Source: Chloroflexi bacterium UBA4736 (GTDB lineage Bacteria; Chloroflexota; Dormibacteria; Dormibacterales; Dormibacteraceae). From it: a stretch of DNA of 19,127 bases. The translations under genes and the position numbers were made by a program. The notes beneath the pieces were generated by a model. That model worked only from the letters and a program-made list of their open reading frames with translations, was not told the origin of the DNA and did no database searches. Shown here in pieces: positions 7,116-14,196 of this stretch (positions are counted from its first letter, which is position 1; each line of letters opens with the position of its first letter). The stretch spans positions 70,831 through 89,957 of the forward strand of contig DHIW01000125.1 of assembly GCA_002404015.1 (NCBI GenBank), read 5' to 3'.

Positions 7116-7754
7116 TCAGAACAGCTTCGTCACCAGGTCCAGGCCGCGCTCAGTCCCGCGGGAGACGGGCGGCAGGAGCAGGGTCGTCAAGCCCGCCTCG
7201 ACCGCTCCCCCGTCGGCCAGGTGGCTGTCGCCCACCATGAGCGTCTCGGCGGGCCGGCTGCCGAGCGCCTCGCAGGCGGCCAGGAAGATCCGCGGGTCCG
7301 GCTTCTCGACGCGCTGCTCGAAGGAGTGCGTGAAGCTGTCGACGAAAGCATCCAGGCCGTGGCGGGCGAAGGCCGGCCGCAGGTCGGAGGTCACGTTGCT
7401 GACGACGCCCACCCGGACCCCGCGCTCCTTCAGCCAGGGCAGGGTGCGCTCGCTGTCCGGGAAGGGGGTCCAGTTGTCGGTGACCATGACGCGCTCGTAG
7501 AGGCGCTCGGACACCCCCGGCAGGTGGGGCTCGGCGCGGGCGAACAGGCGGGTCCAGGCCTCGCGGTGGCGTTCGGGGGACACGTCCCGCTGCCGGGCGA
7601 GCTCCGCGGCTGACCTGGCCGACGCCCAGATCTCGCGCCACAGCCGGTCGGCCAGGTCGGGGGCCAGCCCCTCCTCCACCATCAACCCGGCTCCGTCGGG
7701 GCTGTAGAAGAGCGTGTCTCCGAAGTCGAAGAGGACCGCCGTCAGCTGAGCCAA
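7116..7754 (-). CDS. HAD-family hydrolase
   Basis: A 212-residue HAD-superfamily hydrolase with an alpha-helical C1 cap. Motif I is DFGDT (10-14), motif II Ser119 in VVSN, motif III Lys151 in EKPDP, and motif IV GDSHLAD (175-181). The nucleophile Asp10 is present, but the usual +2 general acid/base Asp of DxDGT is Gly12, with an Asp at +3 instead. Phosphatase chemistry is therefore likely but not certain. The start is TTG 7754: an in-frame TAG lies just upstream and AGCAGG precedes it by five bases. It follows iolD by 15 bp and precedes the MFS gene by 1 bp, so one transcript is expected. A phosphorylated cyclitol or sugar would fit the context, by inference. Confidence 0.85.
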   Translation of the reverse strand: MAQLTAVLFDFGDTLFYSPDGAGLMVEEGLAPDLADRLWREIWASARSAAELARQRDVSPERHREAWTRLFARAEPHLPGVSERLYERVMVTDNWTPFPDSERTLPWLKERGVRVGVVSNVTSDLRPAFARHGLDAFVDSFTHSFEQRVEKPDPRIFLAACEALGSRPAETLMVGDSHLADGGAVEAGLTTLLLPPVSRGTERGLDLVTKLF

Positions 7755-7769
7755 GCGACCTGCTCGAAC

Positions 7770-9563
7770 CTACCGGCGCCGACTACGGGCACTCTCGTAC
7801 TCCTGGCGCGCGGCCTGGACCGCTTGCGTGGTCGAGACCTCGGCCACCGGGACGTCCCACCAGGACCCGTAGCCAGGGACCGCGGGTTCGGCGTCGACCG
7901 CGATGTGGATGACCGTAGTGCGTTCGGCGTCGCGGGCCCCCTCGAGCGCGGACCGCAGCTCCCCAACCGACTGGGCGCGAAGCACGATCGCGCCGAGGCT
8001 CTCGGCGTTGGTGGCCAGGTCGGTGGGCGGGTAGGCGGTGCCAAAACCTTCGGTGCCAAGAGACCGGGAGAGGTTTCCGATCGACCCATAGCCCTGGTTG
8101 TCGACAAGCACGATCGTCAGCTTGGCGTCCTCCGCGATCGAGGTCACGATGGCCTCCGAGAGCATCAGGTAGGAGCCGTCGCCGACCATCACGAAGACTT
8201 CGCGCTCGGGCGCCGCCATCTTCACGCCCAGGCCGCCGGCGATCTCGTAGCCCATGGTCGAGTAGCCGTATTCGACGTGGTAGCCCTTGGAATCGCTGGT
8301 CCGCCACAGCTTGTGCAGGTCGCCCGGCAGAGAGCCGGCAGCGCAGACCACGATCCCTCGCTCGCCGGCTGCCGCGTTCACGGCGCCGATCACCTCGGAC
8401 TGGGCGGGCCGGGGCTCGTGGCCCAGGCTGATCAGGCGATCGACCTCGCCGTGCCACCCCCGGGCCGCCGCCGCGGCCTCGCCCGCGTAAGCGTCCGAAA
8501 CCCGGTAGTCGAGCGACTGCAGCATGTCGAGCACGCACCGGGCGTCGCCCACCACTGCCAGCCCGCCGTGTTTGGCGGCGTCGGGCTCGGCCACGTTGAC
8601 GCTGATCACCTCCGCCTTGGGGAAGCCGGTCCGGGAGGCGGTCGTGAAGTCCGTCCAGCGCGTGCCGACCCCGATCACCAGGTCCGCCTCGGCGGCCAGC
8701 CGGTTGGCGGCGGATCCGCCGGTGACGCCCACGGCGCCCAGGTTCTGGGCGTGGTTCCAGGGCAGGGCGCCCTTCCCGGCCTGGGTCTCGCAGACGGGGA
8801 TGCCGGTCCGCTCGGCGAATAGAGCCAGCGCGATGCCGGCTTCGGAGTAGATCACACCGCCGCCGGCCACGATCAGCGGCCGGCGCGCCGCCCGGATCGC
8901 AGTCGCCGCCTCGGAGAAGGCGGCCGCGTCGGGCAGTGCGCGCGGGATCCGCCAGGTGCGCGGTTCCAGGAAGTCCGCCGGGTAGTCGAAGGCCTCGGCC
9001 TGCACGTCCTGGGGCAGGCACAGCGTGACGGCCCCGGTGTCGGCGGGGGAGGTGAGCACGCGCATCGCGTTCAGGGCGGCGGGCATCAGCTGCTCCGGTC
9101 GGCTGATGCGGTCCCAGTAGCGCGAGACGGGCTGGAAGGCGTCGTTGACCGAGACCTCACCCCGCCAGGGCACCTCCAGCTGTTGGAGCACCGGGTCGGG
9201 CGTCCGGGAGGCGAACACGTCCCCGGGCAGGAGTAGGACGGGCAGCCGGTTGACGGTGGCCAGCGCGGCTCCCGTGACCATGTTGGTGGCTCCGGGGCCG
9301 ATGGAGGTCGTGCACGCCATAGCCCCCAGCCGGTTCTTCATGCGCGCGTAGCCGGCCGCGGTGTGCACCATCGATTGCTCGTTGCGGGCCTGGTAGTAGG
9401 CCAGGAGCTCGGGGTGCTGGTGCAGAGCCTGACCGATCCCGGCGACGTTGCCATGGCCGAAAATGCCAAAACAGGCGGCGAAGAACCGGTGCTCGCGGCC
9501 GTCCCGCTCCACGTGCTGGGCGGCCAGGAAGCGGACCAGGGCCTGGGCCATCGTGAGCCTCAT
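7770..9563 (-). CDS. iolD: 3D-trihydroxycyclohexane-1,2-dione acylhydrolase (decyclizing)
   Basis: A 597-residue thiamine diphosphate enzyme, IolD, which hydrolytically opens the ring of 3D-(3,5/4)-trihydroxycyclohexane-1,2-dione to 5-deoxy-glucuronate in cytosolic myo-inositol breakdown. The diagnostic N-terminus FGIFGHGNVAGIGQAL (32-47), YYQARNEQ with catalytic Glu62 and SIGPGATNM (87-95) are present. The ThDP/Mg motif starts at GDGS (461-464) and ends at Asn489 in VDNQG. It is slightly shorter than the B. subtilis enzyme (about 637). ATG 9563 is used; an ATG at 9551 is also possible. A TAAGGT box lies 11 bases upstream. It heads the leftward HAD-MFS transcript and diverges from the iolI-like gene across 29 bp. 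Confidence 0.94.
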   Translation of the reverse strand: MRLTMAQALVRFLAAQHVERDGREHRFFAACFGIFGHGNVAGIGQALHQHPELLAYYQARNEQSMVHTAAGYARMKNRLGAMACTTSIGPGATNMVTGAALATVNRLPVLLLPGDVFASRTPDPVLQQLEVPWRGEVSVNDAFQPVSRYWDRISRPEQLMPAALNAMRVLTSPADTGAVTLCLPQDVQAEAFDYPADFLEPRTWRIPRALPDAAAFSEAATAIRAARRPLIVAGGGVIYSEAGIALALFAERTGIPVCETQAGKGALPWNHAQNLGAVGVTGGSAANRLAAEADLVIGVGTRWTDFTTASRTGFPKAEVISVNVAEPDAAKHGGLAVVGDARCVLDMLQSLDYRVSDAYAGEAAAAARGWHGEVDRLISLGHEPRPAQSEVIGAVNAAAGERGIVVCAAGSLPGDLHKLWRTSDSKGYHVEYGYSTMGYEIAGGLGVKMAAPEREVFVMVGDGSYLMLSEAIVTSIAEDAKLTIVLVDNQGYGSIGNLSRSLGTEGFGTAYPPTDLATNAESLGAIVLRAQSVGELRSALEGARDAERTTVIHIAVDAEPAVPGYGSWWDVPVAEVSTTQAVQAARQEYESARSRRR

Positions 9564-9573
9564 CTCAGGCTGC

Positions 9574-9580
9574 TACCTTA
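9574..9580. promoter_or_regulatory. Overlapping divergent -10 boxes between iol arms
   Basis: The seven bases TACCTTA contain TACCTT on plus (9574-9579) and TAAGGT on minus (9575-9580), both TANNNT. Predicted starts fall about 7 bases before the plus gene ATG (9593) and 5 bases before the minus gene ATG (9563). The whole gap is 29 bp, so both promoters must lie at least partly within the two genes. Confidence 0.4.
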
Positions 9581-9592
9581 GCCCGCGGCCCC

Positions 9593-10297
9593 ATGAGACT
9601 CGCCTGCAACGGCTCGACGCTCGGCGAGATCCCCCTCGAGGAGGAGCTGGCGGCGGTGTCGGCGGCCGGCTTCGACCTGGTCGAGCTGAGGGCGCCCAAG
9701 GTGGCCGCTGTGGCCGACCTGCCCGGGCTGCTCAACCGCCACCGGCTCCAGGCCTGGTCGATCAACTCCCTCGAGCGAGCCGGCGAGCGCGATCTGCTCG
9801 AGGAGGCCCGCCGCCAGGCCGCCTGGGCCGCCTCCTGCGGTGCCCCCTACGTCGTCTGCGTGCCGGGCACCGTGCGCCCGGGCCTCGAGGAGGCGGTCGC
9901 CGGGCTGGGCGAGGCTTGCCGGACAGAGGGAGCCCAGCTCGCCTTCGAGTTCATGGGCTTCGAGTGGTCGGCGGTGCGGACCCTGGCTGAGGCGCTGCGG
10001 GTCCACACCGGTCCGGTCGTCATCGACACCTTCCACTGGGCGCTGGGCGACGGCGACCTGACGGCGTTGGCCGCGTGCGACCCTGCCCGCATCGCGGTCG
10101 TCCACGTCAACGACGCGCCTTCCCGAGACCTCTCCTCACTCGGCGACGCGGACCGCGTCCTGCCCGGCGCGGGCGTGCTCGACCTGGCCGAGTTCTACGC
10201 GATGCTGCGGCGGATCGGCTTTGACGGGGTGTATTCGGTCGAGCTGTTCACGCCGGTCACGGCGGAGGCCGCCTACGCGGCGATGAAAGCCCTGTGA
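9593..10297 (+). CDS. iolI: IolI-like sugar/inosose isomerase (xylose-isomerase-like TIM barrel)
   Basis: A 234-residue TIM-barrel protein of the sugar phosphate isomerase/epimerase (AP endonuclease 2) fold, most like IolI, which interconverts keto-inositols (inososes). Metal-ligand residues are in place: Glu119 in FEF, Asp145 in VIDTFHW, His171 in VVHVND and Glu217 in SVELF. The stretch LGDADRVLPGAGVLDL (183-198) parallels the corresponding part of Bacillus IolI, as does the N-terminal strand MRLACNGSTL. It is about 40 residues shorter than B. subtilis IolI, mostly through shortened helices. The ATG is the only sensible start. Its stop overlaps the next start by 4 bp (GTGA), so the two are coupled. 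IolE or IolH are less likely on these motifs. Confidence 0.8.
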   Translation: MRLACNGSTLGEIPLEEELAAVSAAGFDLVELRAPKVAAVADLPGLLNRHRLQAWSINSLERAGERDLLEEARRQAAWAASCGAPYVVCVPGTVRPGLEEAVAGLGEACRTEGAQLAFEFMGFEWSAVRTLAEALRVHTGPVVIDTFHWALGDGDLTALAACDPARIAVVHVNDAPSRDLSSLGDADRVLPGAGVLDLAEFYAMLRRIGFDGVYSVELFTPVTAEAAYAAMKAL

Positions 10298-11211
10298 TCG
10301 CTGCGCTCCTGGGTGCGGGCACGATGGGCTCCTTTCACGCCGAGACGCTGCGCGGCCTGGTGGATGAGCTGCGCATCTACGACGCCGACCCGGCCCGGCG
10401 CACGGTCGAAACGCTGGAGGAGGCGCTGGACGGCGCGTCAGCGGCTGTGATCGTGACGCCGGCGGCCGCGCATGCCGAGCTGATCCGGGTCTGTGTGGAC
10501 CGCGGCCTGGCCACGTTCTGCGAGAAGCCGATCGCAATCGGGCTGGAGGAGACGCTGGGGGTGGTCGAGCACGTGGAGTCGATGGGCGGCCGGGTCCAGA
10601 TGGGCTTCCAGCGGCGCTTCGACGACGCCTACGCGGCCGCCAGGTCCCGCATCCGGGACGGCCACCTGGGCCGCATCCACGGCTTCTCGATGGCGACGCT
10701 CGACCGGACCCCGCCGCCCCGCACCTATGTGCCCACCTCCGGCGGCCTGTTCAAGGACATGCACATCCACGATTTCGACTCCGTGCGCTGGCTGTTCGGG
10801 CAGGAGGTGGAGGAGGTCTACGCCGCCGGGTCGGTGCTGGTCGATGGGATGTTCGGGGAGTTCGACGACGTAGACACCTCGGCCGTGAACATCCGGCTGG
10901 CGGACGGCACCCTCGGCACCATCGTCGGGGCTCGCGCCAACGCCGCGGGCTACATCGCCCGCCTGGACGTGTACGGCGCGGACGATATGCTCTCGGTTCG
11001 CGAGGACCGCAGGTACCGGGACTTCCTCGATCGCTACCCTGACGCCTACCAGGCTGAGATGGCCCACTTCGTGAGGGTCGCCAAAGGCGAGGCCGAGGTG
11101 CCCTGCACCGTGGGCGACGCGCTGGAAGCGCTGCGGATCGCGGTCGCGGCGGACGCCTCGCGCCGGGAGGGCCGGCCGGTCAGACTGGCCGAGATCGGCG
11201 AGCGATATTAG
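10294..11211 (+). CDS. iolG: Gfo/Idh/MocA oxidoreductase, inositol 2-dehydrogenase-like
   Basis: A 305-residue NAD(P)-dependent oxidoreductase. The N-terminal Rossmann motif is LLGAGTMGSFHA (5-16), followed by EKP with catalytic Lys78. The catalytic region GGLFKDMHIHDFD contains Asp155-xxx-His159, matching the Lys-Asp-His set of inositol dehydrogenases that convert myo- or scyllo-inositol to the inosose. It is shorter than typical IolG (about 335-345), with a compressed Rossmann region after strand 1. The GTG start overlaps the iolI stop. The assignment to inositol rests on neighbours iolD and iolI; another cyclitol or sugar dehydrogenase role is possible. The stop TAG at 11209 forms part of a TAGAAT box that may serve the next gene. 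Confidence 0.8.
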   Translation: MIAALLGAGTMGSFHAETLRGLVDELRIYDADPARRTVETLEEALDGASAAVIVTPAAAHAELIRVCVDRGLATFCEKPIAIGLEETLGVVEHVESMGGRVQMGFQRRFDDAYAAARSRIRDGHLGRIHGFSMATLDRTPPPRTYVPTSGGLFKDMHIHDFDSVRWLFGQEVEEVYAAGSVLVDGMFGEFDDVDTSAVNIRLADGTLGTIVGARANAAGYIARLDVYGADDMLSVREDRRYRDFLDRYPDAYQAEMAHFVRVAKGEAEVPCTVGDALEALRIAVAADASRREGRPVRLAEIGERY

Positions 11212-11245
11212 AATCCCGGCGTCCAGGGAGCAACCACAGGGGGAG
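11209..11245 (+). promoter_or_regulatory. Possible internal promoter and strong SD for the binding protein
   Basis: TAGAAT at 11209-11214 fits TANNNT and overlaps the iolG stop; a start near 11221 would give a leader of about 31 nt. AGGGGGAG at 11238-11245 is the strongest SD in the window, six bases before ATG 11252. Together they would let the binding protein be made in excess of the enzymes upstream. Confidence 0.4.
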
Positions 11246-11251
11246 AGCGAG

Positions 11252-12313
11252 ATGACCATCGATCGCAGGCGGTTCCTGCAGTTCACAGCCGCCGGCCTGG
11301 TCGCGCCCGCGGCCATCGCCGAGGCCTGCGGCGGTTCGCCGGCATCGTCCGCGACGCCGGCTCCGGGGGCCAAGCCGAGCGGGGCGCTATCCGTCTACTC
11401 AGCCCTGAATGAGTCGACCAACAACGGATTCGTCGCCGCCTTCAACAAGAGCTACCCGGACGTCAAGGTCCAGGTCCTGCCGCTCGCCGCGGCGGGCGAC
11501 ATCCAGACCCGGATCACGACCGAGAAGGCCTCGCCCAAGGCGGACGTCTTCATCGGCGGCTCGTCCGAGTTCCACGACCCCCTGGGCAAGCAGGGTCTGC
11601 TCGAGGCTTACAAGTCGCCCAACGCTTCGGCCGTGGACGCGAGCTACAAGGACCCCAACGGCCTCTGGACGGGGTGGTACCTGGGCATCTTCGCGTTCGT
11701 CACCAACACCGATCGCGCTTCCGAGGCGCCGAAGGCCGGCAAGCCGCAGACGTGGGACGACCTGCTCGACTCGGGCTGGAAGGGGAAGCTGATCCTGCCC
11801 GACCCCATCAAGACTGGCGGCGGCTACATCTTCATGGCCACCCAGGTCTTCCGGTTCAACAAGGATGAGACCAAGGCGATGGACTTCATGAAGAAGCTCA
11901 ACGTCAACGTCGCCCAGTACATCCCGACCGGCCCGGGCGGCATCCAGCTGGTCGGCCAGAGCCAGTTCGTGGGCTGTCCCAACTGGGCCCACGACATCCT
12001 CACGGCCAAGAGCCAGGGCCAGAAGGTGGCGCTCGACATCGTCGAGAACACCGGGTTCGAGATCGGCGGGGGGTCGATCGTCAAGGGGGGCCCCAACACC
12101 CCGGCGGCCAAGGCGTTCGTGGACTGGGTGCTGACCAAGGAGGCCGGTCAGCTCAACGTGTCGCTGTCAAACCGGCTCTCGACCCGCAAGGACGTGCTGC
12201 CGGCGCCCGGCGCGCCGACCCTGCAGTCGGTGAAGCTGGTCAAGTACGACCGGGCCTGGGCTACCGACAACAAGACCAGGCTGCAGAAGCTCTGGCAGCA
12301 GGCAATAGCCTGA
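11252..12313 (+). CDS. ABC transporter substrate-binding lipoprotein, FbpA/AfuA-type
   Basis: A 353-residue extracellular binding protein. The N-terminus has a twin-arginine motif (RRRFLQF, 5-11), a short hydrophobic stretch and a lipobox ending AEAC with Cys26, followed by a Ser/Ala/Pro linker. It is therefore probably a Tat-exported lipoprotein on the outer face of the membrane. The mature part begins GALSVYSALNESTNNGFVAAF and contains ADVFIGGSSEF and TWDDLLDSGWKGKLILPDP, hallmarks of the ferric-iron/2-aminoethylphosphonate/hexose-phosphate binding cluster. Ferric-binding Tyr pairs seen in true FbpA near the C-terminus are not evident: the region reads TGPGGIQLVGQSQF, which argues against iron. 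In this locus an inositol, inositol-phosphate or sugar-phosphate ligand is plausible by inference. Confidence 0.85.
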   Translation: MTIDRRRFLQFTAAGLVAPAAIAEACGGSPASSATPAPGAKPSGALSVYSALNESTNNGFVAAFNKSYPDVKVQVLPLAAAGDIQTRITTEKASPKADVFIGGSSEFHDPLGKQGLLEAYKSPNASAVDASYKDPNGLWTGWYLGIFAFVTNTDRASEAPKAGKPQTWDDLLDSGWKGKLILPDPIKTGGGYIFMATQVFRFNKDETKAMDFMKKLNVNVAQYIPTGPGGIQLVGQSQFVGCPNWAHDILTAKSQGQKVALDIVENTGFEIGGGSIVKGGPNTPAAKAFVDWVLTKEAGQLNVSLSNRLSTRKDVLPAPGAPTLQSVKLVKYDRAWATDNKTRLQKLWQQAIA

Positions 12314-12316
12314 CGA

Positions 12317-12346
12317 CTGGGGAAGAACCTGGCGGTTCCTCCCCAG
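12317..12346 (+). terminator. Strong hairpin just after the binding-protein stop
   Basis: Arms CTGGGGAAGAACC and GGTTCCTCCCCAG pair over 13 positions with one mismatch and a 4-nt loop, starting three bases after the stop codon. No T-run follows immediately, so it could be a partial terminator or an RNA 3'-end stabiliser that raises binding-protein yield relative to the permease. Confidence 0.6.
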
Positions 12347-12373
12347 AACCCTACCTCCCTTTTGGAGGACTTA

Positions 12374-12433
12374 TTGGCTGTGCGGCGTCTCGAATTCCGG
12401 ACTCATACGGGCCGGCGGAGCCGGCCCTTATGA
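12374..12433 (+). CDS. Possible leader peptide ORF
   Basis: A TTG five bases after GGAGG (12364-12368) opens a frame of 19 codons, very Arg-rich, ending in TGA exactly at the 3' edge of the first repeat hairpin. Ribosomes translating it would melt that hairpin. The preceding CCTCC (12354-12358) could pair with the GGAGG and mask it. No homologous leader peptide is known to me; this may be chance. Confidence 0.2.
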   Translation: MAVRRLEFRTHTGRRSRPL

Positions 12434-12488
12434 CCGCGCTGGGATCTATTTGATGAAGGTCCTCTCGTGCGGGCTTTGACTCGCGACC
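12376..12488 (+). repeat. 113-bp tandem repeat, copy 1
   Basis: First of two head-to-tail copies; over the first 111 bases the copies differ at three positions. Contents in order: a GAATTCC-containing lead-in, a hairpin at 12403-12433 (14-bp arms, core GGGCCGGC/GCCGGCCC, GGA loop), the spacer with an ATG micro-ORF (12453-12479), and a duplicate of the permease start (GTG 12467). Confidence 0.95.
12403..12433 (+). promoter_or_regulatory. Repeat hairpin 1
   Basis: TCATACGGGCCGGC pairs with GCCGGCCCTTATGA around a GGA loop: 14-bp arms with one mismatch. The strength suggests RNA processing, stability or attenuation between the binding-protein and permease cistrons. Confidence 0.7.
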
Positions 12489-12601
12489 GGCTGTGCGGCG
12501 TCTTGAATTCCGGACTCATACGGGCCGGCGGAGCCGGCCCTCATGACCGCGCTGGGATCTATTTGATGAAGGTCCTCTCGTGCGGGCTTTAACTCGCGAG
12601 C
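12489..12601 (+). repeat. 113-bp tandem repeat, copy 2, running into the permease start
   Basis: Second copy. Differences from copy 1 are one base in the GTCT(C/T)G lead-in, one in the hairpin 3' arm, and G to A in CTTT(G/A)AC, with a one-base insertion at the far edge. It contains the permease GTG at 12580 and the first seven codons. Confidence 0.95.
12516..12546 (+). promoter_or_regulatory. Repeat hairpin 2
   Basis: Second copy of the hairpin. The 8-bp GGGCCGGC/GCCGGCCC core and GGA loop are intact; the extended arms have two mismatches instead of one. It ends 33 bases before the permease start. Confidence 0.65.
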
Positions 12602-14196
12602 CGGCCCTTGGGGGGACGGTCCTGGTGTGCGTCGCGCTTCTTCTGGCTTTCATTGTTTATCCGCAGGTCCAGGTGGTCATCGCGCCTGGGTTGTCTGGGT
12701 ACGTCCAGTTCTTTCGGGACCAGCTCTGGATCCGGCCCCTGCGCGGTTCGCTCGAGGTGATGGTCCTGAGCACCACCACCGCCGTCACCCTGGGCTTCGT
12801 CTACGCCTACGCGATGGTCTACTCGAACATGCCCTGGAAGCCCTTCTTCCGGCTGGTCGGGATCCTGCCCCTGCTCTCGCCGCCGTTTGTGGTCGCGGCG
12901 TCGTACATCCTCCTCTTCGGACCGCGCGGCGTGGTCTCCTACCACGTCTTCCACGTCTCGCCAACCGTCCTCGGCCTGAGCGGCATCTGGGGTGTCCAGA
13001 CCATCGCCTTCTTCCCCTTCGCGTACCAGCTGATCGCCGACGTGCTCTCCCGCTCGGACCCGCGGATGGAGCAGGCCGCGCGCAACCTGGGCGCGGGGCC
13101 CTGGGCGATCTTCCGGACGGTGACGCTCCCCCTCTCGAGGCCGGGCCTGCTCGCCGCGATCCTGACGACCGCCATCTACGTCCTGGAGGACTTCGGCAAC
13201 CCGGCCCTGATCGGCGGCCGTTTCGACGTCCTGCCCACTGAGGCTTACAGCCTGATCGAGGGATTCGGCGACTTCGCCGGTGCGGCCGCCGTCTCCACGA
13301 TCCTTCTTCTGCTGGCGCTGATCCTCTACCTGGCCAAGCTGCGTCTCGAGGGCCGTTCCTCGGTGACGATCACCGGCCGGGCCTCCTCGATGCCTCGGCC
13401 GCCCGTGCCCCGAGCCGTGACCTGGGCCTGCTTTGCGGCCTGCCTCCTGCTGGCCGGCCTGATCCTCTTGGTCTACGGCGTGCTGGCCTACAGCGCCGTG
13501 ACGCTCGCGTTCCCGGGCAACCTCGGCCTCACGTTCAAGCACTTCGAATATGTCGGGGTCCACGGTGATGCGCTCCGGAACACGATCGTTTACTCGACGG
13601 TGGCCGCCATCGGCTGCGCGCTGTTCGCGGCCCTGCTCGCCTTTCTCGTCCAGCGCAAGACCTGGCGGGGCCGCCGCGTGGTCGACTTCCTGGCCATCCT
13701 GCCGGCCGCCATCCCGGGCATCTTCTTCGGAATCGGCTACGCCACCGCCTTCAACCAGCGCTGGCTGGATTGGCTTGACCGGGGCGCCCTGATCACCATC
13801 TCGATGCTCTTCTGGAACATCCCGGTCGGCTACCAGGCGGCCGTGGCCGGGCTGTCCCAGATCGACCGCTCGATCGACGAGGCGGCCTCGTCGCTTGGCG
13901 CCTCCTCGCTGCGCGGCTTCGCCGGCGTGCTCTTCCCGATGCTGCGCAGCTCCGTGATGACCGGTTTCGTGACTACGTTCGTGCGGGCTGTCACGACGCT
14001 CTCGGTGGTGATCTTCCTGTTCACACCCGGCTCGACCGTCGCCACGATCACGATCTTCCAGCTGGTCAACGACTTCAACTGGGGCGGCGCCACCGCCTTC
14101 ACGATGGCCGACATCGGGCTGGCGGTCGCAGTGCTCATGCTGGGCTTCTTCCTGGCCGGGCGGCGCGTGCTCGGGAGGGCGGCGGCCGGTGCCTGA
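12580..14196 (+). CDS. ABC transporter permease, fused two-domain FbpB/AfuB type
   Basis: A 538-residue inner-membrane permease with about twelve helices, made of two BPD_transp_1 domains in one chain. Each half has an EAA-type loop: EQAARNLGAGPWAIFRTVTLPLSRPG (about residues 164-189) and DEAASSLGASSLRGFAGVLFPMLRSS (about 432-457), which dock on the ATPase. This fused layout is standard for FbpB/AfuB and related phosphonate permeases. The start is GTG 12580, preceded by GAAGG eight bases upstream; it lies inside copy 2 of the 113-bp duplication, so the first seven codons are repeat sequence. A start at a later GTG is possible. The last 8 bp overlap the ATPase gene. Confidence 0.92.
   Translation: MRALTREPALGGTVLVCVALLLAFIVYPQVQVVIAPGLSGYVQFFRDQLWIRPLRGSLEVMVLSTTTAVTLGFVYAYAMVYSNMPWKPFFRLVGILPLLSPPFVVAASYILLFGPRGVVSYHVFHVSPTVLGLSGIWGVQTIAFFPFAYQLIADVLSRSDPRMEQAARNLGAGPWAIFRTVTLPLSRPGLLAAILTTAIYVLEDFGNPALIGGRFDVLPTEAYSLIEGFGDFAGAAAVSTILLLLALILYLAKLRLEGRSSVTITGRASSMPRPPVPRAVTWACFAACLLLAGLILLVYGVLAYSAVTLAFPGNLGLTFKHFEYVGVHGDALRNTIVYSTVAAIGCALFAALLAFLVQRKTWRGRRVVDFLAILPAAIPGIFFGIGYATAFNQRWLDWLDRGALITISMLFWNIPVGYQAAVAGLSQIDRSIDEAASSLGASSLRGFAGVLFPMLRSSVMTGFVTTFVRAVTTLSVVIFLFTPGSTVATITIFQLVNDFNWGGATAFTMADIGLAVAVLMLGFFLAGRRVLGRAAAGA

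Noticed and set aside
7824..8822. Plus-strand open frame opposite iolD
   Set aside because: Its translation is Gly/Arg/His-rich and domain-free, as expected of antisense of a high-GC gene.
12376..12601. CRISPR or riboswitch reading of the 113-bp repeats
   Set aside because: There are only two adjacent copies without spacers, no cas genes, and no recognised aptamer core; an intercistronic tandem duplication explains it better.
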